Below, piece by piece: positions 1 to 7,125 of a stretch of DNA of 17,549 bases. The translations under genes were made by a program, and so were the position numbers. The stretch comes from Actinomycetota bacterium (GTDB lineage Bacteria > Actinomycetota > Coriobacteriia > Anaerosomatales > D1FN1-002): assembly GCA_005774595.1 (NCBI GenBank), contig VAUM01000008.1, forward strand, positions 1 through 17,549, given 5' to 3'. The notes under the pieces were generated by a model. It had not been told where the DNA came from. It did no database searches and saw nothing but the letters and a program-made list of their open reading frames with translations. Within the stretch, counting starts at the first letter, position 1. Every line of letters starts with the position of its first letter.

Positions 1-1749
1 CTGGATGCCCTGCGTGACGCTCTCGATCGGCGCCGCGTACCCGGCGCCCGAGTTCACCCACCAGTAGGTCTGCGCGAAGCCGGGGTCCTTGAGGATCTCG
101 GGCATGCGCACCTTGAGCGCCTCGATGACCTGCTTCGCCACGCCGAAGACCACCGCGAGCACGAGGAAGCGCTCCCACAGCGCGACGTGCGTCGGCGGCG
201 CCTCGTTGAGCCGCGAGAAGTCGGTCAGGTACTTCTTGAGCGCGTTGTACTGGGCGAACAGCTCGTTGGCCTCGGACGAGCGGCGCGGCGCGTTGAACGC
301 GAGCACGAGGATCACCGCCGCGCAGATGACGCCGATCGCGCCGAGGACGAAGCTGCCCGCGTTGACCGCGCACACGACCGTCCCCACACCGACCGCGATG
401 ACGAGCGTGCCGAGCGTCCACTGTGCGACACGGCCGCCCTGCTCGAAGAAGCCGAGCTTCTCGGCCTCGGCCTTGACGACCGCCTTCCACCCGTTGACGC
501 CCGCGACGTAGGTCTCGGCATGGGCCTTCGCGTAGGCCTTCAGCCCCTCGACGGTCAGCGTGTCGCTTCCCGCCACCTGCGTGAACAGCAGGTCGACGAG
601 CGCCCGGTCGACCTCGTGCAACCCGCCGGTCTTCGCGGAGTCGAGCTTCAACTGGTAGGTCTGCGTCTCCTTCGTGCCGAAGAGCCCCTGCTCGCGCTCG
701 GTCACCGGCATCATCTGGATGACGCCCGTGTTGGCGAGGTCCATCAGCTCGGCGCCCATGTCCGCGTCCTCCACCGAGCCGAACCGCATGAGCGAGCCGA
801 CGATCGCCGGACGCAGGTCGGGCCGCGGATCCTCGCGAAAGTAGTCGCCGACGAACTTCGGCTTGTACTCGCGGCCCTTCTTCAGGAACAGCGAGATCGA
901 GAACGCGAGACCGCCCAGCGAGATGAGCAGACCGAGCCCCCAGCAGCCCCAGACGCCGGCCTTCGCAGCTGCGCGCGCCGCATTCGACTGGGTCTCCCAG
1001 GCCTTCTCTTCCGCCAACACCTCGGCCTTGCGCGCGCCTGGCGTGACCTTCGCCTCCGGCAGTGCCGCAGCGGGAAACAGGGCGCGGCCCTCAAGCCACG
1101 TCATTGCGGGCAGGTCATCCATGACAAGGGTGATGGCGCCATCGTCATCCGCGGAAGAGACACCCGCGAGCTGCTTGGCGCTCATGTGCATCCAGAAACT
1201 CACGTCCTGCTTCGTAACGCCATCCGGGAACTTGATGTGAACCTCGACGCGGCCGGTGGGGTTCTCCCACCTGTCGCTGACGAACTTCCAGTACAGCTCG
1301 GCTGTGTCATCCCAACGGGCCACGGCACCATTGACGACGTAGGTGATCGTGAAGTCCTTGGCTTCGTACGCAGTCTGGTGGTAGACCTCGGCGTGAACCA
1401 TCGAGCCGTCGTCGGTGACCGCGTACTTGCCCGCAGGCCTCGCAGCATCGGGAGCGTCGATGCGCTGAGCCGGCACCCCTGCGACCTGCATCCCGGTCAC
1501 CTCGATGGACACGGCGTCGCCCAGTTCGCCGCCGCTGCGAGGCAGGTCCCAGTAGACGCGCGTGAATGAGTCGGCGAAGTCGAAGGTGCGCGTCTCGATC
1601 ACCCGCATCGACCCGTCCGGCATGATCTGCGCCTCGATGACCGACTTCGGCATCGAGTACTCCTTGGCGAATGCCGGCGCCGCGGGCAGCAGCACCGCCG
1701 CCGCGCACAGCGCCCCCGCCAGCAGCAAGCCGAACCGTCGCGTTCTCAC
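1..1749 (-). CDS. DUF2207 family membrane protein, 3' end cut by window edge
   Basis: 583 codons are visible from GTG 1749 and the frame is still open at base 1, so the C-terminus is missing. Residues 1-28 form a signal peptide (Arg-rich start, hydrophobic core, AFA/KE cleavage site). Residues about 30-235 form an extracellular beta-rich domain with the DUF2207 signature of an early DFADSFTRVYWDLP stretch. A first membrane segment lies at about 268-289, followed by a cytoplasmic part with the family-typical DYxREDPRPDLRPAIVG-type segment (302-318), then two membrane segments at about 445-485. The family is of unknown function and widespread in Gram-positive bacteria. The start is supported by GAGGGGG about 9 bases upstream. 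An in-frame GTG at 1767 would overlap the tadA stop and is less likely. The gene lies 14 bases after tadA and is probably cotranscribed with it. I am confident of the family but not of the role. Confidence 0.88.
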   Translation of the reverse strand, partial: MRTRRFGLLLAGALCAAAVLLPAAPAFAKEYSMPKSVIEAQIMPDGSMRVIETRTFDFADSFTRVYWDLPRSGGELGDAVSIEVTGMQVAGVPAQRIDAPDAARPAGKYAVTDDGSMVHAEVYHQTAYEAKDFTITYVVNGAVARWDDTAELYWKFVSDRWENPTGRVEVHIKFPDGVTKQDVSFWMHMSAKQLAGVSSADDDGAITLVMDDLPAMTWLEGRALFPAAALPEAKVTPGARKAEVLAEEKAWETQSNAARAAAKAGVWGCWGLGLLISLGGLAFSISLFLKKGREYKPKFVGDYFREDPRPDLRPAIVGSLMRFGSVEDADMGAELMDLANTGVIQMMPVTEREQGLFGTKETQTYQLKLDSAKTGGLHEVDRALVDLLFTQVAGSDTLTVEGLKAYAKAHAETYVAGVNGWKAVVKAEAEKLGFFEQGGRVAQWTLGTLVIAVGVGTVVCAVNAGSFVLGAIGVICAAVILVLAFNAPRRSSEANELFAQYNALKKYLTDFSRLNEAPPTHVALWERFLVLAVVFGVAKQVIEALKVRMPEILKDPGFAQTYWWVNSGAGYAAPIESVTQGIQ

Positions 1750-1763
1750 GTGACACCGCCCCC

Positions 1764-2216
1764 TCACTTGTCGCGCAACCCCGCGAAGAACTCCTTGAGC
1801 AGCGCAGCGCACTCCTCGGCGAGCACGCCGGTGGTGACCTCGTAGCGGTGGTTCAGGCGCTCGTCACACGACAGGTCGTAGAGCGTGCCCACCGCGCCGG
1901 CCTTCGGGTCCGTGGTCCCGTAGACGAGCCGCTCGATGCGCGCCTGGTGCATGGCGCCGGCGCACATGGGACACGGCTCGAGCGTCGCGTAGACGGTGCA
2001 GTCCGACAGGCGCCAGCGGCCTAGCCGGCGTGAAGCCTCGCGGATCGCCATGAGCTCGGCGTGCGCGGTGGGATCGTGGTCCGTCTCGCGCGTGTTGTGC
2101 GCGCGGGACACGACCGCGCCCTCGCACACGACGACGGCGCCGATCGGCACCTCGCCGGCCAAGGCGGCCTGTCGCGCCTCGTCGAGCGCGAGCGCCATGC
2201 AGGTCTCGTCGTCCAC
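1764..2216 (-). CDS. tadA: tRNA-specific adenosine deaminase TadA
   Basis: A 150-residue cytidine/deoxycytidylate deaminase-fold protein. In the TadA family this enzyme deaminates A34 of tRNA-Arg(ACG) to inosine so that CGU, CGC and CGA can be read. Zinc ligands and the catalytic glutamate are visible: His52-Ala-Glu54 and the PCPMC motif with Cys82 and Cys85. The segment GEVPIGAVVV (21-30) and the C-terminal helix are typical, and the length matches the family. A tRNA-Arg with anticodon ACG, its expected substrate, is encoded in this same window at 16584-16659. The chosen start is GTG 2216; the alternative is ATG 2198 (144 residues). No Shine-Dalgarno sequence precedes GTG 2216, but a TATACT box ends 7 bases upstream, as expected for a leaderless mRNA. 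The DUF2207 gene follows 14 bases downstream. Confidence 0.93.
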   Translation of the reverse strand: MDDETCMALALDEARQAALAGEVPIGAVVVCEGAVVSRAHNTRETDHDPTAHAELMAIREASRRLGRWRLSDCTVYATLEPCPMCAGAMHQARIERLVYGTTDPKAGAVGTLYDLSCDERLNHRYEVTTGVLAEECAALLKEFFAGLRDK

Positions 2217-2223
2217 GCTTGCG

Positions 2224-2229
2224 AGTATA
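2224..2229 (-). promoter_or_regulatory. putative -10 box (TATACT) of a leaderless tadA transcript
   Basis: TATACT on the minus strand ends 7 bases before GTG 2216. Transcription would therefore start at or next to the initiation codon, giving an mRNA without a leader. I see no good -35 hexamer 17 bases upstream. Leaderless genes are common in actinobacteria. This assignment is inferred from spacing only. Confidence 0.5.
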
Positions 2230-2332
2230 GCCTTCGCGGACGGGCGGTCGTGCGCCGGGCGGCGGCATGATGCGCAGCGGCGAGGGGAACATACGCTTCG
2301 GGGTGAGGGGCCGCCGTGCCGGAGGTGGCACC

Positions 2333-3592
2333 ATGGAAGTCCGTGCGTCCCTGCTCGAACTCGCGTTGTGCGTCTCGGAGGCGGCCGACCTGGTCGACCG
2401 GCACGTCGTCGACCATCACCGGCGAGTCGCGTACATCGCTCACCGCATCGCCGCACAGATGGGCCTGTCCGAGGCCGACCGCGGCCGCGTGACGCTGGCC
2501 GCCGCGCTCCACGACATCGGCGCCCTGTCGCTCGGCGAGCGGCTGCGGGCGCTCGACTTCGACGTGCGGCTCGTCGAGCACGCCGAGCCCGGCTACCTGC
2601 TGCTGCGTGACTTCGCCCCGTTCGCGGACATCGCGCCGATCGTGCGCACCCACCACGTCGAGTGGGCGGACGCGCCGCGCCACGTACGCGAGGGCGTCCC
2701 TGTCGACGAGTTGAGCCACGTCCTGTTCGTCGCCGATCGCGCCTCCGTGCTGTTCGACGCGAGCGCCGAGCCGCTCGGCCAGCGCAAGCGGCTTCTGGCC
2801 GAGATGCGCGAGGGCGCCGGGAGGCGCTTCATGCCCGAGGCCGTCACGGCGCTGGCCCGGATCGGACGCGAGGAGTCCTTCTGGTTCGACATCGTGACGC
2901 TGGCGAACCGGCCCGGGCTGCTCGGCGTCCAGGACCTCGCCGCGGCTCAGCAGGTGACCGTCGACCTGGGCGAGTTCGCGCGGATGCTCGCCCGCATCGT
3001 CGACTTCCGGAGCCGCTACACCGCATCGCACTCCTCGGGCGTCGCCGCGTCGGCCGGCGCCATCGCGGAGGCGCTCGGCATCTCGGGCGACGGGGCCGAC
3101 GAGGTCCGCGTCGCCGGCGGCCTGCACGACCTCGGCAAGCTCTCGGTGCCGGTCGAGGTGCTCGAGAAGCCCGGCAAGCTGGACCGCGAGGAGAGCGCGG
3201 TGGTGCGTGCGCACGCGTTCCACACCGGGCGCATCCTGTCGTCCGTCCCGGCGCTCGCGCGCGTGGCGGACTGGGCAGGGCACCACCACGAGCGGCTCGA
3301 CGGCAGCGGCTACCCCGACCACCTCACGGCGTCGAAGCTCTCGCAGGGCGCCCGGATCGTGGCCGCCGCCGACGTGTTCTCGGCACTGTCCGAGGACCGT
3401 CCGTACCGTCAGGGCATGGGACTCGGGCGCGTGCTGCACACGATGGACCACATGGCCCACGTCCGCCGGCTGGACGCGCACGTCGTCAACGCCGTCCGCG
3501 ACTGTGCCGGCGACGTCAGCGACGCCCGGCGTGAGGCCGCGGAAGCCGGCCGCGAGGCGTACGAGCTGGTGGCCGGCGCGGCGGTCGCGTAG
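2333..3592 (+). CDS. tandem HD / HD-GYP domain phosphohydrolase (probable c-di-GMP phosphodiesterase)
   Basis: A 419-residue protein with no signal peptide or membrane segment. It has two HD domains in tandem. The N-terminal domain (about 20-200) keeps metal-ligand residues His29, His60-Asp61, His83, His107-His108 and Asp135, but has no GYP motif. The C-terminal domain (about 205-400) is a canonical HD-GYP domain: His233, His265-Asp266-x2-Lys269, a His-rich HHHE at 317-320, and the signature RLDGSGYP at 321-328. HD-GYP proteins hydrolyse cyclic di-GMP, which is the likely activity. There is no receiver or other sensor domain. ATG 2333 is chosen because GGAGGT lies 6 bases upstream; an open frame further upstream lacks such a site. 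It is divergent from tadA with 116 bases between them. The N-terminal half may be a regulatory or degenerate HD-GYP copy. Confidence 0.88.
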   Translation: MEVRASLLELALCVSEAADLVDRHVVDHHRRVAYIAHRIAAQMGLSEADRGRVTLAAALHDIGALSLGERLRALDFDVRLVEHAEPGYLLLRDFAPFADIAPIVRTHHVEWADAPRHVREGVPVDELSHVLFVADRASVLFDASAEPLGQRKRLLAEMREGAGRRFMPEAVTALARIGREESFWFDIVTLANRPGLLGVQDLAAAQQVTVDLGEFARMLARIVDFRSRYTASHSSGVAASAGAIAEALGISGDGADEVRVAGGLHDLGKLSVPVEVLEKPGKLDREESAVVRAHAFHTGRILSSVPALARVADWAGHHHERLDGSGYPDHLTASKLSQGARIVAAADVFSALSEDRPYRQGMGLGRVLHTMDHMAHVRRLDAHVVNAVRDCAGDVSDARREAAEAGREAYELVAGAAVA

Positions 3593-3610
3593 GCCCCGCT
3601 GCCCGTGGCG

Positions 3611-3616
3611 CATACT
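3611..3616 (+). promoter_or_regulatory. possible -10 box (CATACT) for the radical SAM operon
   Basis: CATACT lies in the 70-base gap between the HD-GYP stop and the first radical SAM gene, 46 bases before ATG 3663. It resembles the TATACT and TACACT boxes seen ahead of tadA and tRNA-Ser in this window. No clear -35 is seen. Confidence 0.3.
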
Positions 3617-3662
3617 GTCCTCAGGCGGGCATGACGCGACGCGCGAGGAGGTCCGCTGGAGG

Positions 3663-4544
3663 ATGGACGGCCGGCTCGGCTACTACGCACGGTGGGCGTG
3701 GCGCGCAACCGTGACGCGGCGGCCCGGCCCGCTCGTCTACGGCATCGCCCCCACCGACAGGTGCAATCTCACCTGTCGCGGCTGCGCCATCCCCGGACGC
3801 GCCCGGCCGGACATGACGTTCGACGCCCTCGCCGCGCTGCTCCGCGACGCACGCGCCCGCGGATTCCGCGAGCTGTACTTCACGGGCGGCGAGCCGATGC
3901 TGTGGCGCGACGGCGGGCGCACGCTCGACGACGCCATCGCCGAGGCGAGGCGCGCAGGCTTCTACCACGTGCACGTGTACACGAACGGCACGCTCGGGCT
4001 CGCGTGCGGCGCGGACCTCGCGTGGGTGAGCGTCGACGGCCTGCCGGAGACGTACGGGCGCCGTCGCGGCGACCACTTCAGCGAGGTCGAGGCCGCGATC
4101 CGGGCGCCGGGGCACCCGAGAACCGCGGTCATCTACACCGTCGACCGGACCACCGAGGGCGGCATCGAGCCGTTCCTGCACTGGGTGCGCGACACCGCCC
4201 TGCCCGTGACCGGGGTGATGTTCTACTTCCACACCCCGTACTACGGCCGCGACGAGCTGTACCTCGACGCTGACGAACGCGCGCCCGTGATCGACCGCCT
4301 GCTCGCGTGTATCCGCGATCGCCTCCCCGTGCTCAACTCGCGCGCCGGCCTGCTCGCGCTGCGCTCGGGCAGGTGGGCGCGCCGCACGCCCGCCGCCGCG
4401 GTGGCGGACGTCGACGGCGAGTCGGTCTGCTGCCGCGCGTCCGACGAGGTCTGCGAGGACTGCGGCTACGCCGCCTGCACCGAGATCGTCGAGGCGCTCC
4501 GCCTGCGCCCGAGCGCGGTCCTGGCGATGGCGAGGTACTGGTGA
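3663..4544 (+). CDS. radical SAM protein with C-terminal cysteine cluster
   Basis: A 293-residue protein. The radical SAM 4Fe-4S motif CxxxCxxC is at Cys34, Cys38 and Cys41 (CNLTCRGC). The SAM-binding GGEP motif is at 75-78 and a conserved SVDG strand is at 123-126. The C-terminus carries a second cysteine cluster (Cys256, Cys257, Cys264, Cys267, Cys272, in the context EDCGYAACTE), which could bind an auxiliary Fe-S cluster as in SPASM/twitch-type enzymes. The CGY context loosely recalls the C-terminal region of HpnH-like proteins, but I do not claim that function. The substrate is unknown. ATG 3663 is preceded by AGGAGG about 10 bases upstream and TGGAGG directly adjacent. The stop codon overlaps the GTG of the next gene, so the two are probably translationally coupled and work together. 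The family is certain; the specific reaction is not. Confidence 0.85.
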   Translation: MDGRLGYYARWAWRATVTRRPGPLVYGIAPTDRCNLTCRGCAIPGRARPDMTFDALAALLRDARARGFRELYFTGGEPMLWRDGGRTLDDAIAEARRAGFYHVHVYTNGTLGLACGADLAWVSVDGLPETYGRRRGDHFSEVEAAIRAPGHPRTAVIYTVDRTTEGGIEPFLHWVRDTALPVTGVMFYFHTPYYGRDELYLDADERAPVIDRLLACIRDRLPVLNSRAGLLALRSGRWARRTPAAAVADVDGESVCCRASDEVCEDCGYAACTEIVEALRLRPSAVLAMARYW

Positions 4545-5836
4545 GCGGGCCGGGCACCGGCGTCTCGCGGCTGGTGACGCAGGCCGTGCGGCGGCATCTC
4601 GTCGGACCGGAGCAGCGCTGGCGGTTCGAGCCCCCGCCTCCCGGCTGGACACCGCCGCGCGTGGAGCGCACCTCGCTCTACCTGCACGTGCCGTTCTGCC
4701 GCAACTGCTGCCCGTACTGCCCGTACACCAAGGTCCCGTACCGTCCCGAGCTGGTGGGACCGTACACCCGCGCCGCCCTGCTCGAGGTCGACCGCTGGGC
4801 GGACGCCGTCGGCGACGCCGAGGTGACGAGCATCTACGTGGGCGGCGGCACGCCCACGCTCGCGCTCGGCGCGGTCGCGTCCGTGCTGGCGCGCATGCGC
4901 GAACGCTTCCGCATGACCGGCGACGCCTGCATCGAGACCGGCCCCGCCGACGTGGACGAACGCGTCGTGGAGCAGCTGCACGCCTGCGGGGTCGAACTCG
5001 TGTCGCTCGGCGTGCAGTCGTTCGACGCGAAGCACCTCGCCACCATCGGGCGGCGCTACGAGCCGGCCGTCGCCGAGAGCGCGCTGGCGCTGCTGGCGGC
5101 GGGCGGGTTCGCGTCGGTGAATGCGGACATCATGTTCGCGCTTCCGGGCCAGTCGACAGCGGACGTGCTGGCCGCGCTCGACCGCGCCGCCGAACTGGGA
5201 GCGGACCAGGTGACGACCTACCCGCTGTTCACCTTCCCCTACACCTCGGTCGGCGAGTACCTGCACCTCAGGGGCGTGCGGATGCCGGACCTCGCCACGC
5301 GCCGCGAACAGTACCGCGCGATCACCGGCTGGGCGGAGCGCAACGGCTTCGCGCGCGTGTCGGTGTGGGGATTCAAGCGCGGCGACGCGCCCCGATACTC
5401 GTCTGTGACCCGCGACGGCTACCTCGGCATCGGGCCGGGAAGCGGCTCGCACCTGCCGGACGGTTTCACGCTGAACACGTTCGACCTCGGCGAATGGGAA
5501 CGGACGCTTTGCCAAGGCCGCTCGCCGATCGCGCTGCGGATGCCGTTCGACGGCGAGATGGGCGGCTGGTGGTGGTTGTACTGGCGCTTCTACGACACGC
5601 GCATCCCGATGGCGTCGCTCGACGACGAACTCGGCGCCGACGCCGCCAAAGCGCGCCGATGGCTCGCGGCGGTGCGCGCGGCCGGGCTGGCCGAGCGCCG
5701 CAACGGTACGATGGAGTTGACGGACACGGGCACCTTCTGGCTCCACTTGGCGCAGAACCACTTCGCGCTCGCGTACGTGGATTCGGTATGGACCGGCGCG
5801 AGGCGCGAGCCGTGGCCGGACCACGTGGACATCTGA
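4541..5836 (+). CDS. HemN-like radical SAM protein (coproporphyrinogen III oxidase-like family)
   Basis: A 431-residue protein with the HemN/HemW architecture. It has the segment LYLHVPFCRNCCPYC with CxxxCxxC at Cys53, Cys57 and Cys60, the GGGTPT motif at 101-106, GVQSF at 157-161, ADIMFALPGQ at 195-204, a GIGPGSGS loop near 296-303, and a C-terminal winged-helix-like part (MELTDTG at 391-397). HemW proteins carry a heme-binding HNxxYW motif just before the YLGxGxGA segment. Here the aligned region reads YSSVTR, so that motif is absent, and annotation as HemW or hemN is not justified. Initiation at GTG 4541 overlaps the preceding TGA (GTGA), with GAGGT a few bases upstream. A downstream lipoprotein gene begins 14 bases after its stop. 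The product is probably cytoplasmic and its substrate is unknown. Confidence 0.85.
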   Translation: MSGPGTGVSRLVTQAVRRHLVGPEQRWRFEPPPPGWTPPRVERTSLYLHVPFCRNCCPYCPYTKVPYRPELVGPYTRAALLEVDRWADAVGDAEVTSIYVGGGTPTLALGAVASVLARMRERFRMTGDACIETGPADVDERVVEQLHACGVELVSLGVQSFDAKHLATIGRRYEPAVAESALALLAAGGFASVNADIMFALPGQSTADVLAALDRAAELGADQVTTYPLFTFPYTSVGEYLHLRGVRMPDLATRREQYRAITGWAERNGFARVSVWGFKRGDAPRYSSVTRDGYLGIGPGSGSHLPDGFTLNTFDLGEWERTLCQGRSPIALRMPFDGEMGGWWWLYWRFYDTRIPMASLDDELGADAAKARRWLAAVRAAGLAERRNGTMELTDTGTFWLHLAQNHFALAYVDSVWTGARREPWPDHVDI

Positions 5837-5850
5837 GGGGTGGAGACGCG

Positions 5851-6426
5851 ATGAGGACGACGATCACGTGGCTGGCGTGCGCAGCGCTGCTCGCGGCGGT
5901 GGCGCTCGGAGCGAGCGGCTGCTGGTGCCCCGCGACGGGCGTGGTGTCGCGGCTGCTGCGGCCGGAGACCGACAACGCACGGCCCGAGGAGGACGGCCCG
6001 CTCGCCGAGGACGCGACCGGCACCGCCGAGGCGGACGGCGCGGGAGAGGCCGCGGCCGAGGGCTCCGGCGGACAGGCCGCCGAGCCGGACGACACCTCGG
6101 CCGGCTACGTCCCGCCTCCGGGCGTCGAGCCGCAGGACCTGTTCGTGATCATCTACGCCAGCGAGTCCTCGGAGCAGGCCGCCGAGACGAAGCGGGCCCG
6201 GTACCAGGGCCAGTACGGTGACGCGGCGCCCATCCTCGCCGTCGACCAGTCCGTCCACTACGACGGGCTCAAGCCGGGGTACTGGATCGTGGTGTCCGGC
6301 TACCGCGACCGCGAGACCGCCGCCCAGGACCTCGACTGGGCGAAGCAGCACGGCATCCCGGGCTACATCAAGCAGGCCACCAAGCTGTGCGACGACGAGA
6401 TCGAGGTCTTCGAGCTCGGGGACTGA
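5851..6426 (+). CDS. predicted lipoprotein with SPOR-like C-terminal domain
   Basis: A 191-residue exported protein. Residues 1-23 form a lipoprotein signal peptide ending ASGC, with the lipidated Cys at 24; the box is slightly atypical because Leu is not at -3. Residues about 36-92 form an acidic, Ala/Glu/Gly/Pro-rich flexible linker. Residues about 95-180 form a compact alpha/beta domain (LFVIIYAS, then GYWIVVSGYRDRETAAQDL), which resembles SPOR-type peptidoglycan-binding domains in size and in its 'act of crossing a value and a residue-position' pattern. That match is by pattern only. The start is set by GAGGGGTGGAG upstream of ATG 5851. It lies 14 bases after the HemN-like gene, so it is probably the last gene of the three-gene unit. 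Its role there is unknown. Confidence 0.75.
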   Translation: MRTTITWLACAALLAAVALGASGCWCPATGVVSRLLRPETDNARPEEDGPLAEDATGTAEADGAGEAAAEGSGGQAAEPDDTSAGYVPPPGVEPQDLFVIIYASESSEQAAETKRARYQGQYGDAAPILAVDQSVHYDGLKPGYWIVVSGYRDRETAAQDLDWAKQHGIPGYIKQATKLCDDEIEVFELGD

Positions 6427-6450
6427 AGCGGCGCGGCCACCTCCGCGCGC

Positions 6451-6456
6451 TACACT
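6451..6456 (+). promoter_or_regulatory. putative -10 box (TACACT) of tRNA-Ser(TGA)
   Basis: TACACT ends 10 bases before the mature 5' end of the tRNA, placing the start of transcription just before the tRNA. There is no convincing -35 in the GC-rich stretch upstream. Confidence 0.5.
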
Positions 6457-6466
6457 ATCCGCGCGC

Positions 6467-6556
6467 GGAGGGGTGGCAGAGTGGTTGATCGCCCCGGTCT
6501 TGAAAACCGGTAGGCCCTTGCGGGTCTCGTGGGTTCGAATCCCACCCCCTCCGCCA
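6467..6556 (+). tRNA. tRNA-Ser (anticodon TGA)
   Basis: A 90-base class II tRNA. The acceptor stem pairs GGAGGGG with CCCCTCC. The anticodon stem CCGGT/ACCGG encloses the loop CTTGAAA with anticodon TGA, which reads UCA. A long variable arm follows, as in serine tRNAs. The T arm is GTGGG-TTCGAAT-CCCAC. The discriminator is G and the terminal CCA is encoded. Confidence 0.97.
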
Positions 6557-6580
6557 GCCTTCGCCCGCCGAAGACGCGAA

Positions 6581-6610
6581 GAGCCCCGCGCATCTGTTCG
6601 CGCGGGGCTC
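6581..6610 (+). terminator. hairpin terminator, possibly bidirectional
   Basis: A perfect 11-bp GC-rich stem (GAGCCCCGCGC / GCGCGGGGCTC) with an 8-base loop, lying 24 bases after tRNA-Ser and between it and the convergent cysteine-rich gene. There is no T tract, which is common for terminators in GC-rich bacteria. It could serve both strands. Confidence 0.7.
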
Positions 6611-6675
6611 CTTGGCCCCGCGGCGCAAGGACACCCGCCGCGTGACGTTCGTCCTCCCCCGGGAGGTCGTTTCCT

Positions 6676-6933
6676 CTAGCAGGCCTGCCGCATCGTGCCG
6701 GCCTCGGCCCGGTGACGCTCGACGACGCGCATGGCACCGGCGATGTCGTTCGGGTACAGCTCGGACGGCACGGCCCTCGGTCCCGCCAGAGCGAACACGA
6801 CGTGGCGGGCGCACTCCTCGCCACCGCGCCCGCACAGGTTCGCCTTCAGGATCGGCTCGACCGGACCGAACTTCCCGGCATGCCGCTCGAAGAAGAAGCA
6901 GAACTCCTTGCACTCACACTCCTGCGATGCCAT
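6676..6933 (-). CDS. small cysteine-rich protein of unknown function
   Basis: An 85-residue protein, predicted cytoplasmic (no signal peptide). Cysteines lie at 6, 8, 12, 34, 41 and 85. The N-terminal CxCxxxC followed by a Phe-rich stretch (FCFFFERH) and the later CGRGGEECARHVVF block suggest a small metal- or Fe-S-binding fold. The C-terminal half includes AVPSELYPNDIAGAMRVV, which looks like a conserved amphipathic segment. ATG 6933 is preceded by GGAGGG with 7-base spacing, which argues strongly that this is a real start. The same frame is open further upstream (GTG 7053), but that extension is Arg-rich and lacks a ribosome-binding site. I do not recognise a named family. It is separated from the response regulator by 192 bases and is probably transcribed on its own. 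Confidence 0.72.
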   Translation of the reverse strand: MASQECECKEFCFFFERHAGKFGPVEPILKANLCGRGGEECARHVVFALAGPRAVPSELYPNDIAGAMRVVERHRAEAGTMRQAC

Positions 6934-7125
6934 ACGGCATCCCTCCAAGCATCGTTCGCGTCCGGCAGAGCGCGTCGATCGCAGCCGACAGCCTCGTCTC
7001 CGTGCAGCAGTCTCGGCCCTGCCGGCGCCGGACACCATCGCCGGGACGGGCACGGTGCGCTCGTCCGAAAGTACGAGGGAAGATGCGGCCGCGCCTCGCG
7101 GGCGATGCGCGTGACCAGCCGCGGC
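6934..7125. other. 192-base intergenic region, no recognised element
   Basis: This is the largest gap in the window, between the response regulator stop and the small cysteine-rich gene, both on the minus strand. It must contain the 3' end of the signalling operon and probably the promoter of the cysteine-rich gene. I see only a short palindrome (GAGCCGCGGCT) just after the regulator stop and no convincing promoter or riboswitch. Confidence 0.4.

Noticed and set aside
2021..3613. 530-codon minus-strand frame across the HD-GYP gene
   Set aside because: It is antisense to a clear HD-GYP protein, and its product has no recognisable motif.
3593..3662. Riboswitch ahead of the radical SAM operon
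   Set aside because: The gap is only 70 bases, and after the possible -10 box there is no room for, or sign of, a known aptamer (B12, SAM or heme-related).
4541..5836. Annotation as hemN or hemW
   Set aside because: The HemW HNxxYW motif is absent and there is no heme-pathway context. Only superfamily-level similarity is supported.
6467..6556. Selenocysteine tRNA (TGA-related anticodon, long variable arm)
   Set aside because: The anticodon is TGA, which reads UCA (serine). SelC would need TCA. The acceptor and T stems have ordinary 7+5 geometry.
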